Source: Duganella sp. BJB480 (GTDB taxonomy: Bacteria; Pseudomonadota; Gammaproteobacteria; Burkholderiales; Burkholderiaceae_D). Taken from it: a DNA stretch of 64,000 bases. Made by a program: the position numbers and the translations under genes. Position 1 is the first letter of the stretch; each line of letters begins with the position of its first letter. The notes beneath the pieces were generated by a model. The model worked only from the letters and a program-made list of their open reading frames with translations. It was not told the origin of the DNA and made no database searches. The stretch is taken from positions 1 to 64,000 of the forward strand of contig QVIN01000016.1 of NCBI GenBank assembly GCA_003416985.1, given 5' to 3'. Positions 15,104 through 25,178 of the stretch are shown in pieces.

Positions 15104-17478
15104 CGGTCATGAAAGCCGCGCTGCGCGGAGCAGTTGCGCTGGCGGCGGCTGCGATGCTGTGCACCGCCTCCGCCGCCACAACGGCCGCGCCGTTGCACCT
15201 GTTCCCGCTCGCTGACGTACGGCTTGGCGACAGTCCCTTCCTGGATGCCCAGCGCACGGACCTCCACTACCTGCTGGAGATGGAACCCGACCGCCTGCTC
15301 GCGCCATTCCTGCGCGAAGCCGGCCTGCCGCTGAAGCAGCCCAGCTACGGCAACTGGGAATCCTCCGGCCTGGACGGACACCTCGGCGGCCATTACCTGT
15401 CCGCGCTGGCGCTGATGTACGCCTCCACCGGCGACGAGGAAGTGCTGCGCCGCCTGAATTACTTCGTGGCGGAGCTCAAACGCTGCCAGGAGCGCAACGG
15501 CAACGGCTACATTGGCGGCATCCCGGACGGCAGCGCCGCCTGGCAGGCCATCGCCAAGGGCGACCTCCACGCCGACAACTTCTCCGTCAACGGCAAATGG
15601 GTCCCGTGGTATAACCTGCACAAGGTCTACGCCGGCCTGCGCGACGCCTACACCTACGCCGGCAACGCGGACGCCCGCGCCATGCTGATCGCCATGTCCG
15701 ACTGGGCGCTGGACCTGACCTCGCACCTGAGCGAGGAGCAGATGCAGTCCATGCTGCGCAGCGAGCACGGAGGCATGAACGAAGTGCTGGCCGATGTCGC
15801 CCAGATGACGGGCCAGAAAAAATACATGGACCTGGCGATCCGCTTCTCCCACCAGGCCATCCTGCGGCCGCTGGAAGAGGGCAAGGACCAGCTTACCGGC
15901 CTGCACGCGAACACGCAGATCCCAAAGGTGATTGGCTTCAAGCGCATCGGCGACATCACCGGCCGCCGCGACTGGCAACAGGCCGCCCAGTTTTTCTGGC
16001 AGACCGTGCACGATCACCGCACCGTCGCCATCGGCGGCAACAGCGTCAAGGAGCACTTCCACGACGATAAGGACTACTCGCCGATGGTCGAGGAAGTCGA
16101 AGGCCCCGAGACCTGCAATACCTACAATATGCTCAAGCTCACGGAGCTGCTGTTCCTGGGCGACGCCAAGGGCAGCTACACCGACTACTACGAGCGCGCG
16201 TTGTACAACCATATCCTGTCCTCGCAACGGCCGGATAGCGGCGGCTTCGTCTACTTCACGCCGATGCGGCCCAACCACTACCGCGTCTACTCGCAGGTGG
16301 ACAAGGCCATGTGGTGCTGCGTCGGCTCGGGCATCGAGAGCCACGCCAAATACGGCGAGTTCATTTACGCGCATCGCGGCGACCAGCTGTACGTCAACCT
16401 GTTCATCCCTTCCACGCTGAACTGGCGAGAGCAGGGCGTGACCATCACGCAGGCCAACCACTTCCCGGATGAAGACCGCAGCACGATCACGGTCAAGGGC
16501 AACAAAGCCTTCACGATGAAGATACGCTATCCCGAATGGGTGGCGCGTGGCTCCTTGCGCATCACGATCAACGGCAAGCCGGTGGCGGCCAACGTGGGCG
16601 CGGACCGCTACGTCAACCTGCGGCGCCAATGGCGCGATGGCGACAAGGTCGAGATCCGCCTGCCGATGAAAACCCATCTGGAGCAGATGCCGGACAAGTC
16701 CAACTACTACGCGGTGCTGCACGGTCCCATCGTGCTGGCGGCGCGCACCAATCCCTTCGCCGGCGAGAAGCTGAACTTCTTCGCCGACGATTCGCGCATG
16801 GGCCACGTGGCGCAGGGCCAGGTCTGCCCGCTGGAGTCCGCGCCGATGCTGGTCAGCGACACCAAGGCCTTCATGGACCGCTTCAAGCCGGTGCCCGGCA
16901 AGCCGCTGACGTTCACGGCGCCTGGCCTGGTGCAGGGCAAGAACGTCGACAACGTCACCTTCATCCCGTTCTTCCGCCTGCACGATTCGCGCTACGTCGT
17001 CTACTGGCCGTATTCGACGCCAGCCAATCTCGCATCCATGCAGGCCAAGGCCGCGCAGGACGAGGCGGACCGCCTGGCGCTGGACGCGCGGACCATCGAC
17101 CAGGTGGCGCCGGGCGAGCAGCAGCCGGAATCGGATCACTTCTTCAAGGGCGAGGGCGCCGACGCTGGCGTCAACAAAGGCCTGCACTGGCGGCACGCGA
17201 GCGGATGGTTCAGCTACGACCTGACCGACAAAAAGGCCGAGGCGCGCATGCTGCGGTTGACATATTCAACATTGGATGCCGGCCGCCGTTTCGATATCTT
17301 TATCAACGGCCAGCCGTTGGCCGAGGTGACGCTGGACGCCACGGCGCCGCAGGAAATCTACACCAGGGATTACGCGATACCGCCTGCCATGGCGGCTGGC
17401 GGCAAGTTGACAGTCAAATTCGTGGCCCGCCAAGGCTCGATGGCGGGCGGTCTATATGGCCTGCGGCTGCTGCGCTGA
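15100..17478 (+). CDS. GH127 beta-L-arabinofuranosidase, exported
   Basis: About 792 residues. ATG 15100 overlaps the previous stop (ATGA); an in-frame start at 15025 would lack a signal peptide at its N-terminus. After the signal (about 1-30) comes an (alpha/alpha)6 barrel. E337 and C339 (GPETCNTYN) and C406-C407 (WCCVGSG) match the Zn-binding Glu-Cys-Cys-Cys set of Bifidobacterium HypBA1, where the first Cys of the pair is the nucleophile; E318 in KEHF is a likely acid/base. The C-terminus carries beta-rich accessory domains. It should remove beta-1,2-linked arabinofuranose, as in extensins or decorated arabinans. Its TGA begins the downstream operator. Confidence 0.9.
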   Translation: MTVMKAALRGAVALAAAAMLCTASAATTAAPLHLFPLADVRLGDSPFLDAQRTDLHYLLEMEPDRLLAPFLREAGLPLKQPSYGNWESSGLDGHLGGHYLSALALMYASTGDEEVLRRLNYFVAELKRCQERNGNGYIGGIPDGSAAWQAIAKGDLHADNFSVNGKWVPWYNLHKVYAGLRDAYTYAGNADARAMLIAMSDWALDLTSHLSEEQMQSMLRSEHGGMNEVLADVAQMTGQKKYMDLAIRFSHQAILRPLEEGKDQLTGLHANTQIPKVIGFKRIGDITGRRDWQQAAQFFWQTVHDHRTVAIGGNSVKEHFHDDKDYSPMVEEVEGPETCNTYNMLKLTELLFLGDAKGSYTDYYERALYNHILSSQRPDSGGFVYFTPMRPNHYRVYSQVDKAMWCCVGSGIESHAKYGEFIYAHRGDQLYVNLFIPSTLNWREQGVTITQANHFPDEDRSTITVKGNKAFTMKIRYPEWVARGSLRITINGKPVAANVGADRYVNLRRQWRDGDKVEIRLPMKTHLEQMPDKSNYYAVLHGPIVLAARTNPFAGEKLNFFADDSRMGHVAQGQVCPLESAPMLVSDTKAFMDRFKPVPGKPLTFTAPGLVQGKNVDNVTFIPFFRLHDSRYVVYWPYSTPANLASMQAKAAQDEADRLALDARTIDQVAPGEQQPESDHFFKGEGADAGVNKGLHWRHASGWFSYDLTDKKAEARMLRLTYSTLDAGRRFDIFINGQPLAEVTLDATAPQEIYTRDYAIPPAMAAGGKLTVKFVARQGSMAGGLYGLRLLR

Positions 17479-17543
17479 TGTCAAAATTAATATCAAACTG
17501 CTTAAAAATATCATTGGATAGATATTTGAGATTCTCATAGTAT
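17476..17543 (+). promoter_or_regulatory. LysR-type-regulated promoter 2 (pentose ABC importer)
   Basis: A 20-bp imperfect dyad TGATGTCAAAATTAATATCA (17476-17495) is followed after 18 bases by TTGGAT (17514-17519), an 18-bp spacer beginning AGATAT, and TAGTAT (17538-17543). Every distance equals that of promoter 1 at 3634-3701, and both spacers start AGATATnTnAG. The first three bases are the stop codon of the GH127 gene. Confidence 0.75.
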
Positions 17544-17582
17544 CTGATCCATAAAACACAAAATCCATCTGGAGACTTTGCC

Positions 17583-18545
17583 ATGAATAGCAATCGCAGA
17601 ACCGTATTGGCCGCCGCATGCCTCGCCGCCTTCGCCCTCAATGTTCCGGCCTTCGCGGCCAAGCCGCTGGTGATCGGCTTCTCGCAAGTCGGCGCCGAAA
17701 GCGAATGGCGCACCGCGAACACCGTCTCGATCAAGGACGCCGCCAAGAAGGAAGGCGTCACCCTCAAATTCGCCGACGCCCAGCAGAAGCAGGAAAACCA
17801 GGTCAAGGCGATCCGCTCCTTCATCGCCCAGCGCGTGGACCTGATCGCGTTTTCGCCGGTCGTTGAATCGGGCTGGGACACGGTGCTGCGCGAAGCCAAG
17901 GCCGCCAAGATCCCCGTCATCCTGACCGACCGCGCCGTCAACGTCAGCGATCCTTCGTTGTACGCCACCTTCCTCGGCTCGGACTTCGTTGAAGAAGGCC
18001 GCCGCGCCGGCCGCTGGCTGCTGGAACGGGCGAAGAAGACACCCGATGCCGTAATCAATATCGTTGAGCTGCAAGGCACCGTCGGTTCGGCGCCGGCGCT
18101 GGACCGCAAGAAGGGCTTCGATGAAGTCATCGCCGCCAATCCGAAGCTGAAGGTGATCCGCTCGCAGACCGGCGACTTCACCCGCGCCAAGGGCAAGGAA
18201 GTGATGGAGGCTTTCCTCAAGGCCGAGGGCAAGAAGATCAATGTGCTGTACGCGCACAACGACGACATGGCGATCGGCGCCATCCAGGCCATCGAGGAAG
18301 CCGGCATGAAGCCGGGCAAGGACATCGTGGTCATTTCCATCGACGGCGTCAAAGGCGCTTTCGAGGCGATGATCGCCGGGAAGCTGAACGTGACCGTGGA
18401 GTGCAACCCGCTGCTGGGTCCTCAGCTGATGCAGCTGGCGCGCGACGTCGTCGCCAACAAGCCGGTGCCTAAGCGCGTCGTCACCCAGGAAAGCGTGTTC
18501 CCGGCCGAAGTCGCGGCCAAGGAATTCCCGAACCGTAAATACTAA
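17583..18545 (+). CDS. ytfQ: Sugar ABC transporter substrate-binding protein (YtfQ-like)
   Basis: 320 residues, periplasmic-binding-protein family of the ribose/galactofuranose type. Signal peptide cleavage is expected near AFA-AKP (residue 25). The mature N-terminus KPLVIGFSQVGAESEWR, the TDRAV segment and the HNDDMAIGAIQAIEEAG segment are characteristic of YtfQ-type proteins that bind furanose sugars. With the following ATPase and two permeases it forms a complete importer; in this locus L-arabinose is the expected ligand. Its transcription starts from the regulated promoter at 17476-17543. Confidence 0.88.
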   Translation: MNSNRRTVLAAACLAAFALNVPAFAAKPLVIGFSQVGAESEWRTANTVSIKDAAKKEGVTLKFADAQQKQENQVKAIRSFIAQRVDLIAFSPVVESGWDTVLREAKAAKIPVILTDRAVNVSDPSLYATFLGSDFVEEGRRAGRWLLERAKKTPDAVINIVELQGTVGSAPALDRKKGFDEVIAANPKLKVIRSQTGDFTRAKGKEVMEAFLKAEGKKINVLYAHNDDMAIGAIQAIEEAGMKPGKDIVVISIDGVKGAFEAMIAGKLNVTVECNPLLGPQLMQLARDVVANKPVPKRVVTQESVFPAEVAAKEFPNRKY

Positions 18546-18549
18546 GCCG

Positions 18550-20086
<1,537 letters not shown>

Positions 20087-20094
<8 letters not shown>

Positions 20095-21202
20095 CCCGCT
20101 GAACGACATCGCCGCACCCCGCGCCGCCGCCACCGTGCCCGCTGGCGCCACCTTACCAACGACTGCATCCATGTTTGTGCGACATCCCTTATTCCGTCCG
20201 CTGGCCGCATTGGTCCTGCTGCTGCTGGTGGACCTGCTGCTGGTTCCCGGCTTCTTCCACCTGGAGATCAAGGACGGCCACCTGTACGGCAGCTTGATCG
20301 ACATCGCCAACCGCGCGGCGCCGCTGGTGCTGGCGGCCCTCGGCATGACGCTGGTGATTGCCACGCGCGGCATCGATATCTCGGTCGGCGCTGTGGTCGC
20401 GATCAGCGGCACCGTCGCTGCAATGCTCATCGGCGGCACGATGGTGATGCAGAACGGCGTGCCCGAATACGTCGCCAACACGCCGATGGTCTGGGCGCTG
20501 TGCGCGGCCATGGGCGCGGCGCTGCTGTGCGGCGCGTGGAACGGCCTGCTGGTGGCGGGCCTCGGCCTGCAACCCATCGTCGCCACGCTGATTCTGATGG
20601 TGGCGGGGCGCGGCCTGGCGCAGCTGTTCACCGACGGCCAGATCGTCACCGTCTACTACAAGCCCTTCTTCTTCCTCGGCAGCGGCTACCTGTTTGGCTT
20701 GCCGTTCTCGCTCTACATCGTCGGCGCTGTTTTCCTGGTCACCGCGCTGTTGATGCGCAAGACGGCATTGGGCCTGTTCATCCAGGCGGTGGGCATCAAC
20801 CCGGTCGCCGCGAGGCTGGCCGGCTTGAAGACCGCTGTGCTGATCTTCTTCGTCTACGTTTTCTGCAGCGCCTGCGCCGGCCTGGCAGGGTTGATGATCA
20901 GCGCGAACATCAAGAGCGCGGACGCCAACAACGCCGGCCTGCTGCTGGAGCTGGACGCCATCCTGGCCGTCACGCTGGGCGGCACCTCGCTGGCCGGCGG
21001 TAAATTCAGCCTGGCCGGCAGCGTGATCGGCGCGCTGATCATCCAGACGCTGACCTACACGATCTACTCCCTCGGCCTGCCGCCGGAAGTCAACATGGTC
21101 GTCAAGTCGGTGGTGGTATTCCTGGTGTGCCTGTCGCAGTCGGCGGAATTCAAGAACATGTGGCGCGCCTTCCGCGCCAAGAACAAAGGTGGCGCGGCAT
21201 GA
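20087..21202 (+). CDS. ytfT: Sugar ABC transporter permease 1 (YtfT-like)
   Basis: 371 residues with about eight to ten hydrophobic helices, after a 40-residue polar N-terminal extension. The RGIDISVGAVVAISG segment and the C-terminal LGGTSLAGGKFS loop are typical of the ribose/galactofuranose permease family. It overlaps the ATPase gene by 8 bases and the second permease by 4 (ATGA). It presumably forms a heterodimeric channel with the next protein. Confidence 0.88.
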
Positions 21203-22188
21203 GCACCATGATCCTTCGCGGGCGCGCCTGGATGGCGTCGCCGTATTTCACGTCCCTGGTCACGGTGGCGCTGCTGGTCGTCCTGCTGGCGGTGGGCGGC
21301 GTGGCGTATCCGGGCTTCCTGTCGCTGCAGGTGCTGTTCAATCTTTTGATCGACAACGCCTTCCTGCTGGTGATCGCGGTCGGCATGAGCTTCGTCATCC
21401 TCTCCGGCGGCATCGACCTGTCGGTGGGTTCGGTGCTGGCGCTGACCACCATGATCTCCGCCTGGCTGCTGCAAAGCTGGCACCTGCCGCCGCTGCTGGT
21501 GATCGCCATCGCGCTGACGCTGGGCGCGGGCTTCGGCGCGGCGATGGGCGCGATGATCCATTACTTCAAGCTGCAGCCGTTCATCGTCACACTGGCCGGC
21601 ATGTTCCTGGCGCGCGGCCTGTGCTACCTGATCAGCATTAATTCGATCACCATCGACGATCCGCTGTACGTCGCCATGTCGCAGACGCAGTTGCCGGTGT
21701 TCGGCGGCTTCATCTCGCCCGGCGCGCTGATCGCCGTGCTGACGCTGGCCGCCGCGATCTACGTCGCGCACTGCACGCCGTTCGGCCGCGCCATCTACGC
21801 GGTCGGCGGCAACGAGCAATCGGCGTTGATGATGGGCCTGAGGGTAGGGCGCACCAAGGTGCTGATCTACGCCTTCAGCGGCTTCTGCGCCGCGCTGGCC
21901 GGCGTGCTGTTCTCGTTCTACATGTTGTCCGGCTACGGCCTGCACGCCCAAGGCACGGAGCTCGACGCCATCGCGGCGGTGGTCATCGGCGGCACGCTGC
22001 TCAGCGGCGGCTATGGCTACGTGGCCGGTTCGCTGTCGGGCGTGCTGGTGCTGGGCACCATCCAGACGCTGATCGCCTTCGACGGCACCCTCAGCTCGTG
22101 GTGGACCAAGATCGTCATCGGTGGTTTGCTGTTTGTATTCTGCGTGGTCCAGCGTTTGATGGCGCTGGGCGCACGACAAAAAAAATAA
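21199..22188 (+). CDS. yjfF: Sugar ABC transporter permease 2 (YjfF-like)
   Basis: 329 residues. The start at 21199 overlaps the previous stop as ATGA; an upstream in-frame start at 21127 lies deep inside the preceding gene and is rejected. It carries SGGIDLSVGSVLALTT and IGGTLLSGGYGYVAGS, the conserved inner-membrane loops of this permease family. It is the second half of the YtfQRT-YjfF-type importer. Confidence 0.88.
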   Translation: MSTMILRGRAWMASPYFTSLVTVALLVVLLAVGGVAYPGFLSLQVLFNLLIDNAFLLVIAVGMSFVILSGGIDLSVGSVLALTTMISAWLLQSWHLPPLLVIAIALTLGAGFGAAMGAMIHYFKLQPFIVTLAGMFLARGLCYLISINSITIDDPLYVAMSQTQLPVFGGFISPGALIAVLTLAAAIYVAHCTPFGRAIYAVGGNEQSALMMGLRVGRTKVLIYAFSGFCAALAGVLFSFYMLSGYGLHAQGTELDAIAAVVIGGTLLSGGYGYVAGSLSGVLVLGTIQTLIAFDGTLSSWWTKIVIGGLLFVFCVVQRLMALGARQKK

Positions 22189-22200
22189 CTGGAGAGAGCA

Positions 22201-23163
22201 TTGAAAAACAAGTTGATCAAATTCGCGGCCATCGCGGCGGCGGGTCTGGCAATGGGCGCGGCGCAGGCGGCCAACCCGTTGTTCCCGAAGCTGTTCACGG
22301 CCGATCCCTCGGCCTATGTGGAAAACGGCACCGTCTACCTGTACGTCGGCCATGACGAGGCCACGCCGAAAAGCCCGGACTACGTGATGAACGAATGGCG
22401 CGTCTACACCAGCTGCGACATGAAGAACTGGACCGACCGCGGCTCGCCGGTGCAGGCCTCGACCTTCAAGTGGGCCAAGGGCCACGCCTGGGCGGCCGAC
22501 ATCACCAAGCGCGATGGCAAGTACTACTTCTATTCGACCGTCGACCACGCGACCATTCCCGGCCACGCCATCGGCGTCGCCGTCTCCGACAGCCCGACCG
22601 GCCCCTTCGTCGACGCGCGCGGCTCGGCGCTGGTCACCAACGACATGACGCTGCAATCGCCGATCGCCTGGGACGACATCGACCCGGCGATCTTCCAGGA
22701 CGACGACGGCCAGGCCTATCTCTACTGGGGCAACACGGTGCTCAAGTACGCCAAGCTGAAACCGAACATGATCGAATTCGACGGCCCGATCCAGACCGTC
22801 GGCATGGACATGTTCACCGAGGCCTCCTACCTGCACAAGCATAACGGTACATACTATTTATCCTATTCGCGCAACTTCCCGGAGGAGACGGCCTACATGA
22901 CCGGCCCGAGCGCGACCGGCCCGTGGCACTATCGCGGCGTGATCATGTCGAAGAACGCCAAGGTCAAGACCATCCACCAGGCCATCATCGATTTCAACGG
23001 CAAGTCCTACATCTTCTACCACAACGCCAAGCTGCCCGGCGGCGGCGAGTACCGCCGTTCGGTGGCGGTGGAAGAGTTCCGGTACAACGCCGACGGCACC
23101 ATTCCATTCATTCCGCAGACCAGGGAGGGCCCGGCGGCCAATCCTTCTGCGGCGTGCAAGTGA
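22201..23163 (+). CDS. GH43 glycosidase, exported, TTG start
   Basis: 320 residues. The start codon is TTG at 22201 with a well-placed GGAGAG in front. Signal peptide cleavage is expected at AQA-ANP (residue 23). The GH43 acids are D35 (ADPSAY), D161 (DIDPAIF) and E207 (TEASYL). It is the last gene of the importer operon, so an arabino-oligosaccharide-trimming exo-enzyme that feeds the importer is the natural reading. It differs clearly from the three other GH43 enzymes of the island. Its TGA stop begins a TGATACC half-site. Confidence 0.87.
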   Translation: MKNKLIKFAAIAAAGLAMGAAQAANPLFPKLFTADPSAYVENGTVYLYVGHDEATPKSPDYVMNEWRVYTSCDMKNWTDRGSPVQASTFKWAKGHAWAADITKRDGKYYFYSTVDHATIPGHAIGVAVSDSPTGPFVDARGSALVTNDMTLQSPIAWDDIDPAIFQDDDGQAYLYWGNTVLKYAKLKPNMIEFDGPIQTVGMDMFTEASYLHKHNGTYYLSYSRNFPEETAYMTGPSATGPWHYRGVIMSKNAKVKTIHQAIIDFNGKSYIFYHNAKLPGGGEYRRSVAVEEFRYNADGTIPFIPQTREGPAANPSAACK

Positions 23164-23192
23164 TACCGCAACTGCCGGTATGCCATCAACAA

Positions 23193-23212
23193 CCATACCG
23201 ATTGTGATATCA
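23193..23212. promoter_or_regulatory. Probable autoregulatory operator in front of the lysR gene
   Basis: CCATACCGATTGTGATATCA keeps ATACC-N6-G(A/G)TAT(CA) of the dyad in promoter 1. It ends 7 bases before the ATG of the LysR gene. A second, wider-spaced pair of half-sites (TGATACC...GGTATG) lies at 23161-23182. The position suggests repression of the regulator's own gene. Confidence 0.5.
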
Positions 23213-23219
23213 TTTTTCC

Positions 23220-24158
23220 ATGGAAACTAACCCGAACTGGTTCTTGCGTGCGCGCCTCAAGACGCGCCAGCTGCTGCTGCTGATCGCGCTCGACGAACAA
23301 CGCAATATCCATCGCGCCTCGGAAGAGCTGCACATGACGCAGCCCGCCGCCTCCAAGCAGTTGAAGGACCTGGAGGAGATGCTGGGCGTGCAGCTGTTCG
23401 ACCGTCTGCCGCGCGGCATGGAGCCGACCATCTACGGCGAGACGATGATACGCCACGCCCGCATGGCGCTGACCAGCCTCTCGCTGGCGCACGAGGACAT
23501 CGTCGCCATCAAGGCCGGCCTGTCCGGGCAGGTGGACATCGGCACCATCATGACGCCGGGGATCTCGCTGCTGCCGGTGGCGATCACGCGCACCAAGGCG
23601 CAGGCGCCCAAGCTGCGCATCGGCGTGGAGATGGAGCAGTCCAACATCCTGCTGGAGCAGTTGCAGCGCGGGCGGCTGGACTTCATGATCGGCCGCATCC
23701 CCGAGCGCCAGAGCGCGGAGGGCCTGAGCTACGAGGAGCTGGGCGACGAGCCGGCGTGCGCGGTGGTGCGGCCCGGCCATCCGCTGCTGACGGCGCGCAA
23801 CCTGTCGCTGCGCGATATCGCCAGCCAGCCGTGGATCCTGCCGCCGCAAGGCAGCATCCTGCGCGCGCGTTGCGAGTTGATGTTCCGCCGCGCCGGCCTG
23901 GAGGTGCCGTCCAACGTGGTCGACACCACGGCCGTGCTGCTGATTAAACCGCTGCTGCAGCAGACGGACGCGCTCAATGTCATGCCGATCGCCGTCGCTA
24001 AATATTACGAGTCGCAGAATGTGCTCAACATCCTGCCGATCGAACTGCCGTGCCGCATGGACGCCTACGGCATCATCACGGTCGATGGCCACATCATGTC
24101 GCCGGGCGCGAGCCTGCTGTTGAAGTCCGTGCGCGAAGTGGCCAAGGAGATGTACTAA
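23220..24158 (+). CDS. LysR-family regulator of the arabinose island (GguR/GbpR-like)
   Basis: 312 residues. The N-terminal winged helix-turn-helix (about 12-70; HRASEELHMTQPAASKQLKDLE) is followed by a LysR substrate-binding domain. It closes the island and reads in the same direction. Resemblance to LysR regulators of sugar-importer loci (GbpR/GguR) is from memory. A dyad close to those in the two island promoters lies directly before its start, which supports it as their regulator, with a pathway intermediate as likely effector. No Shine-Dalgarno sequence is evident in the 10 bases before ATG 23220. It converges with, and overlaps by 4 bases, the receiver-domain gene. Confidence 0.87.
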   Translation: METNPNWFLRARLKTRQLLLLIALDEQRNIHRASEELHMTQPAASKQLKDLEEMLGVQLFDRLPRGMEPTIYGETMIRHARMALTSLSLAHEDIVAIKAGLSGQVDIGTIMTPGISLLPVAITRTKAQAPKLRIGVEMEQSNILLEQLQRGRLDFMIGRIPERQSAEGLSYEELGDEPACAVVRPGHPLLTARNLSLRDIASQPWILPPQGSILRARCELMFRRAGLEVPSNVVDTTAVLLIKPLLQQTDALNVMPIAVAKYYESQNVLNILPIELPCRMDAYGIITVDGHIMSPGASLLLKSVREVAKEMY

Positions 24159-24577
24159 GTCTTGTGAGCAGCCGGTTGTTGGAAGCTGGCGAAGGCGTCC
24201 AGCAGCACCTTGGCGCGGAAGGGCTTGAGGATCACGCGGCTGACATGCCGGTCGCGCAGGTCGTTCAGCAGCCCGGCGGTCGCGGTTTCCGCCATCACCG
24301 CGATGGGGATGGCGCTGTCGCTGGCATACATGCCGTTGCGCATCCGGTCCAGCAAGGCCAGGTTGTAGGTGCAGCCGGGCAGCAAGCCGCAGTCGATCGA
24401 GATCACCGCGCCCTGGAAGCTGTGCGTGAGCAGCAGGCGCTCGGCCGCCTCCATGCTGGCCGCTTCATGGATGGTCCCCAGTCCCAGCGTGCGCGCCGTC
24501 AGCGCGACGGTCCGGCGCAACAGCGGTTGTTCCTCCACCAGCAGCATGTTCAGGTTCTTGACCGGATTCTCAGGCAT
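24155..24577 (-). CDS. Single-domain response regulator (receiver) protein
   Basis: 140 residues, one CheY-like receiver domain without an output domain. The acidic pair is E15-E16 (LLVEEQ) instead of the usual Asp pair, the probable phospho-acceptor is D62 (ISIDCG), and K118 (ILKPF) closes the active site. It overlaps the upstream GAF-domain gene by 8 bases, so the two are likely co-translated and part of one signalling unit. The target is unknown. Confidence 0.7.
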   Translation of the reverse strand: MPENPVKNLNMLLVEEQPLLRRTVALTARTLGLGTIHEAASMEAAERLLLTHSFQGAVISIDCGLLPGCTYNLALLDRMRNGMYASDSAIPIAVMAETATAGLLNDLRDRHVSRVILKPFRAKVLLDAFASFQQPAAHKT

Positions 24578-25079
24578 CCGCGGCCTCCGTGCGTTGGCTG
24601 AGTTCTTCCAGCAGCAGGTCGCGCAGCGTCGCCAGGATCGCCAGTTCGGTCGCGTCCAGCGTGCGCGGCTTGAGGTCGATCAGGCAAAGCGTGCCGATGG
24701 TGAAGCCGGACGGCATGGTCAACGGCGCGCCGGCGTAGAAGACCACATGCGGCTCGCCGATGACGATGGGATTGTCGGCAAAGCGCGCATCGGCGCGGGC
24801 ATCCGGGATGACGAAGATATCGGCCTGCAGGATCGCGTGGGCGCAGAAGGAAGTGTCGCGTGCGGTCTCGCACACGTTCATGCCCACGTTGGCCTTGAAC
24901 CACTGGCGGTTCTCGTCGACCAGCGACAGCAGCGCGATCGGCATGTCGAATTCCTCGGCGGCGAAGCGCGCCACCTTGTCGAAGCGTTCTTCCGGCGGCG
25001 TGTCCAGGATCAGCAGTTCGCGCAGCGCCGCCAGGCGCTCGGCATCGTTGTCGGGGATCGGTGCGGCTAGCATGGGCAT
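24570..25079 (-). CDS. GAF-domain sensor protein
   Basis: 169 residues from the chosen ATG at 25079. In-frame starts at 25115 and 25073 are also possible, and none has a strong ribosome binding site. The sequence (ERLAALRELLILDTPPEERFD, then a GAF fold with ETARDTSFCAHAI and a GTLCLIDL strand) is the form of GAF domains usually attached to diguanylate cyclases or kinases; here it stands alone. It is followed by a receiver protein in the same operon, so it may act as a ligand-sensing partner. No catalytic domain is present. Confidence 0.75.
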   Translation of the reverse strand: MPMLAAPIPDNDAERLAALRELLILDTPPEERFDKVARFAAEEFDMPIALLSLVDENRQWFKANVGMNVCETARDTSFCAHAILQADIFVIPDARADARFADNPIVIGEPHVVFYAGAPLTMPSGFTIGTLCLIDLKPRTLDATELAILATLRDLLLEELSQRTEAADA

Positions 25080-25178
25080 CGGGCGCTCGAAGTGGACGTA
25101 TGCCGACTTTAGCATCGCTGCGGCGGCCGCGCGACTGAATGTTGGCCCGGTCGCCAATCTGTTGCGAAATCGCCTGTG

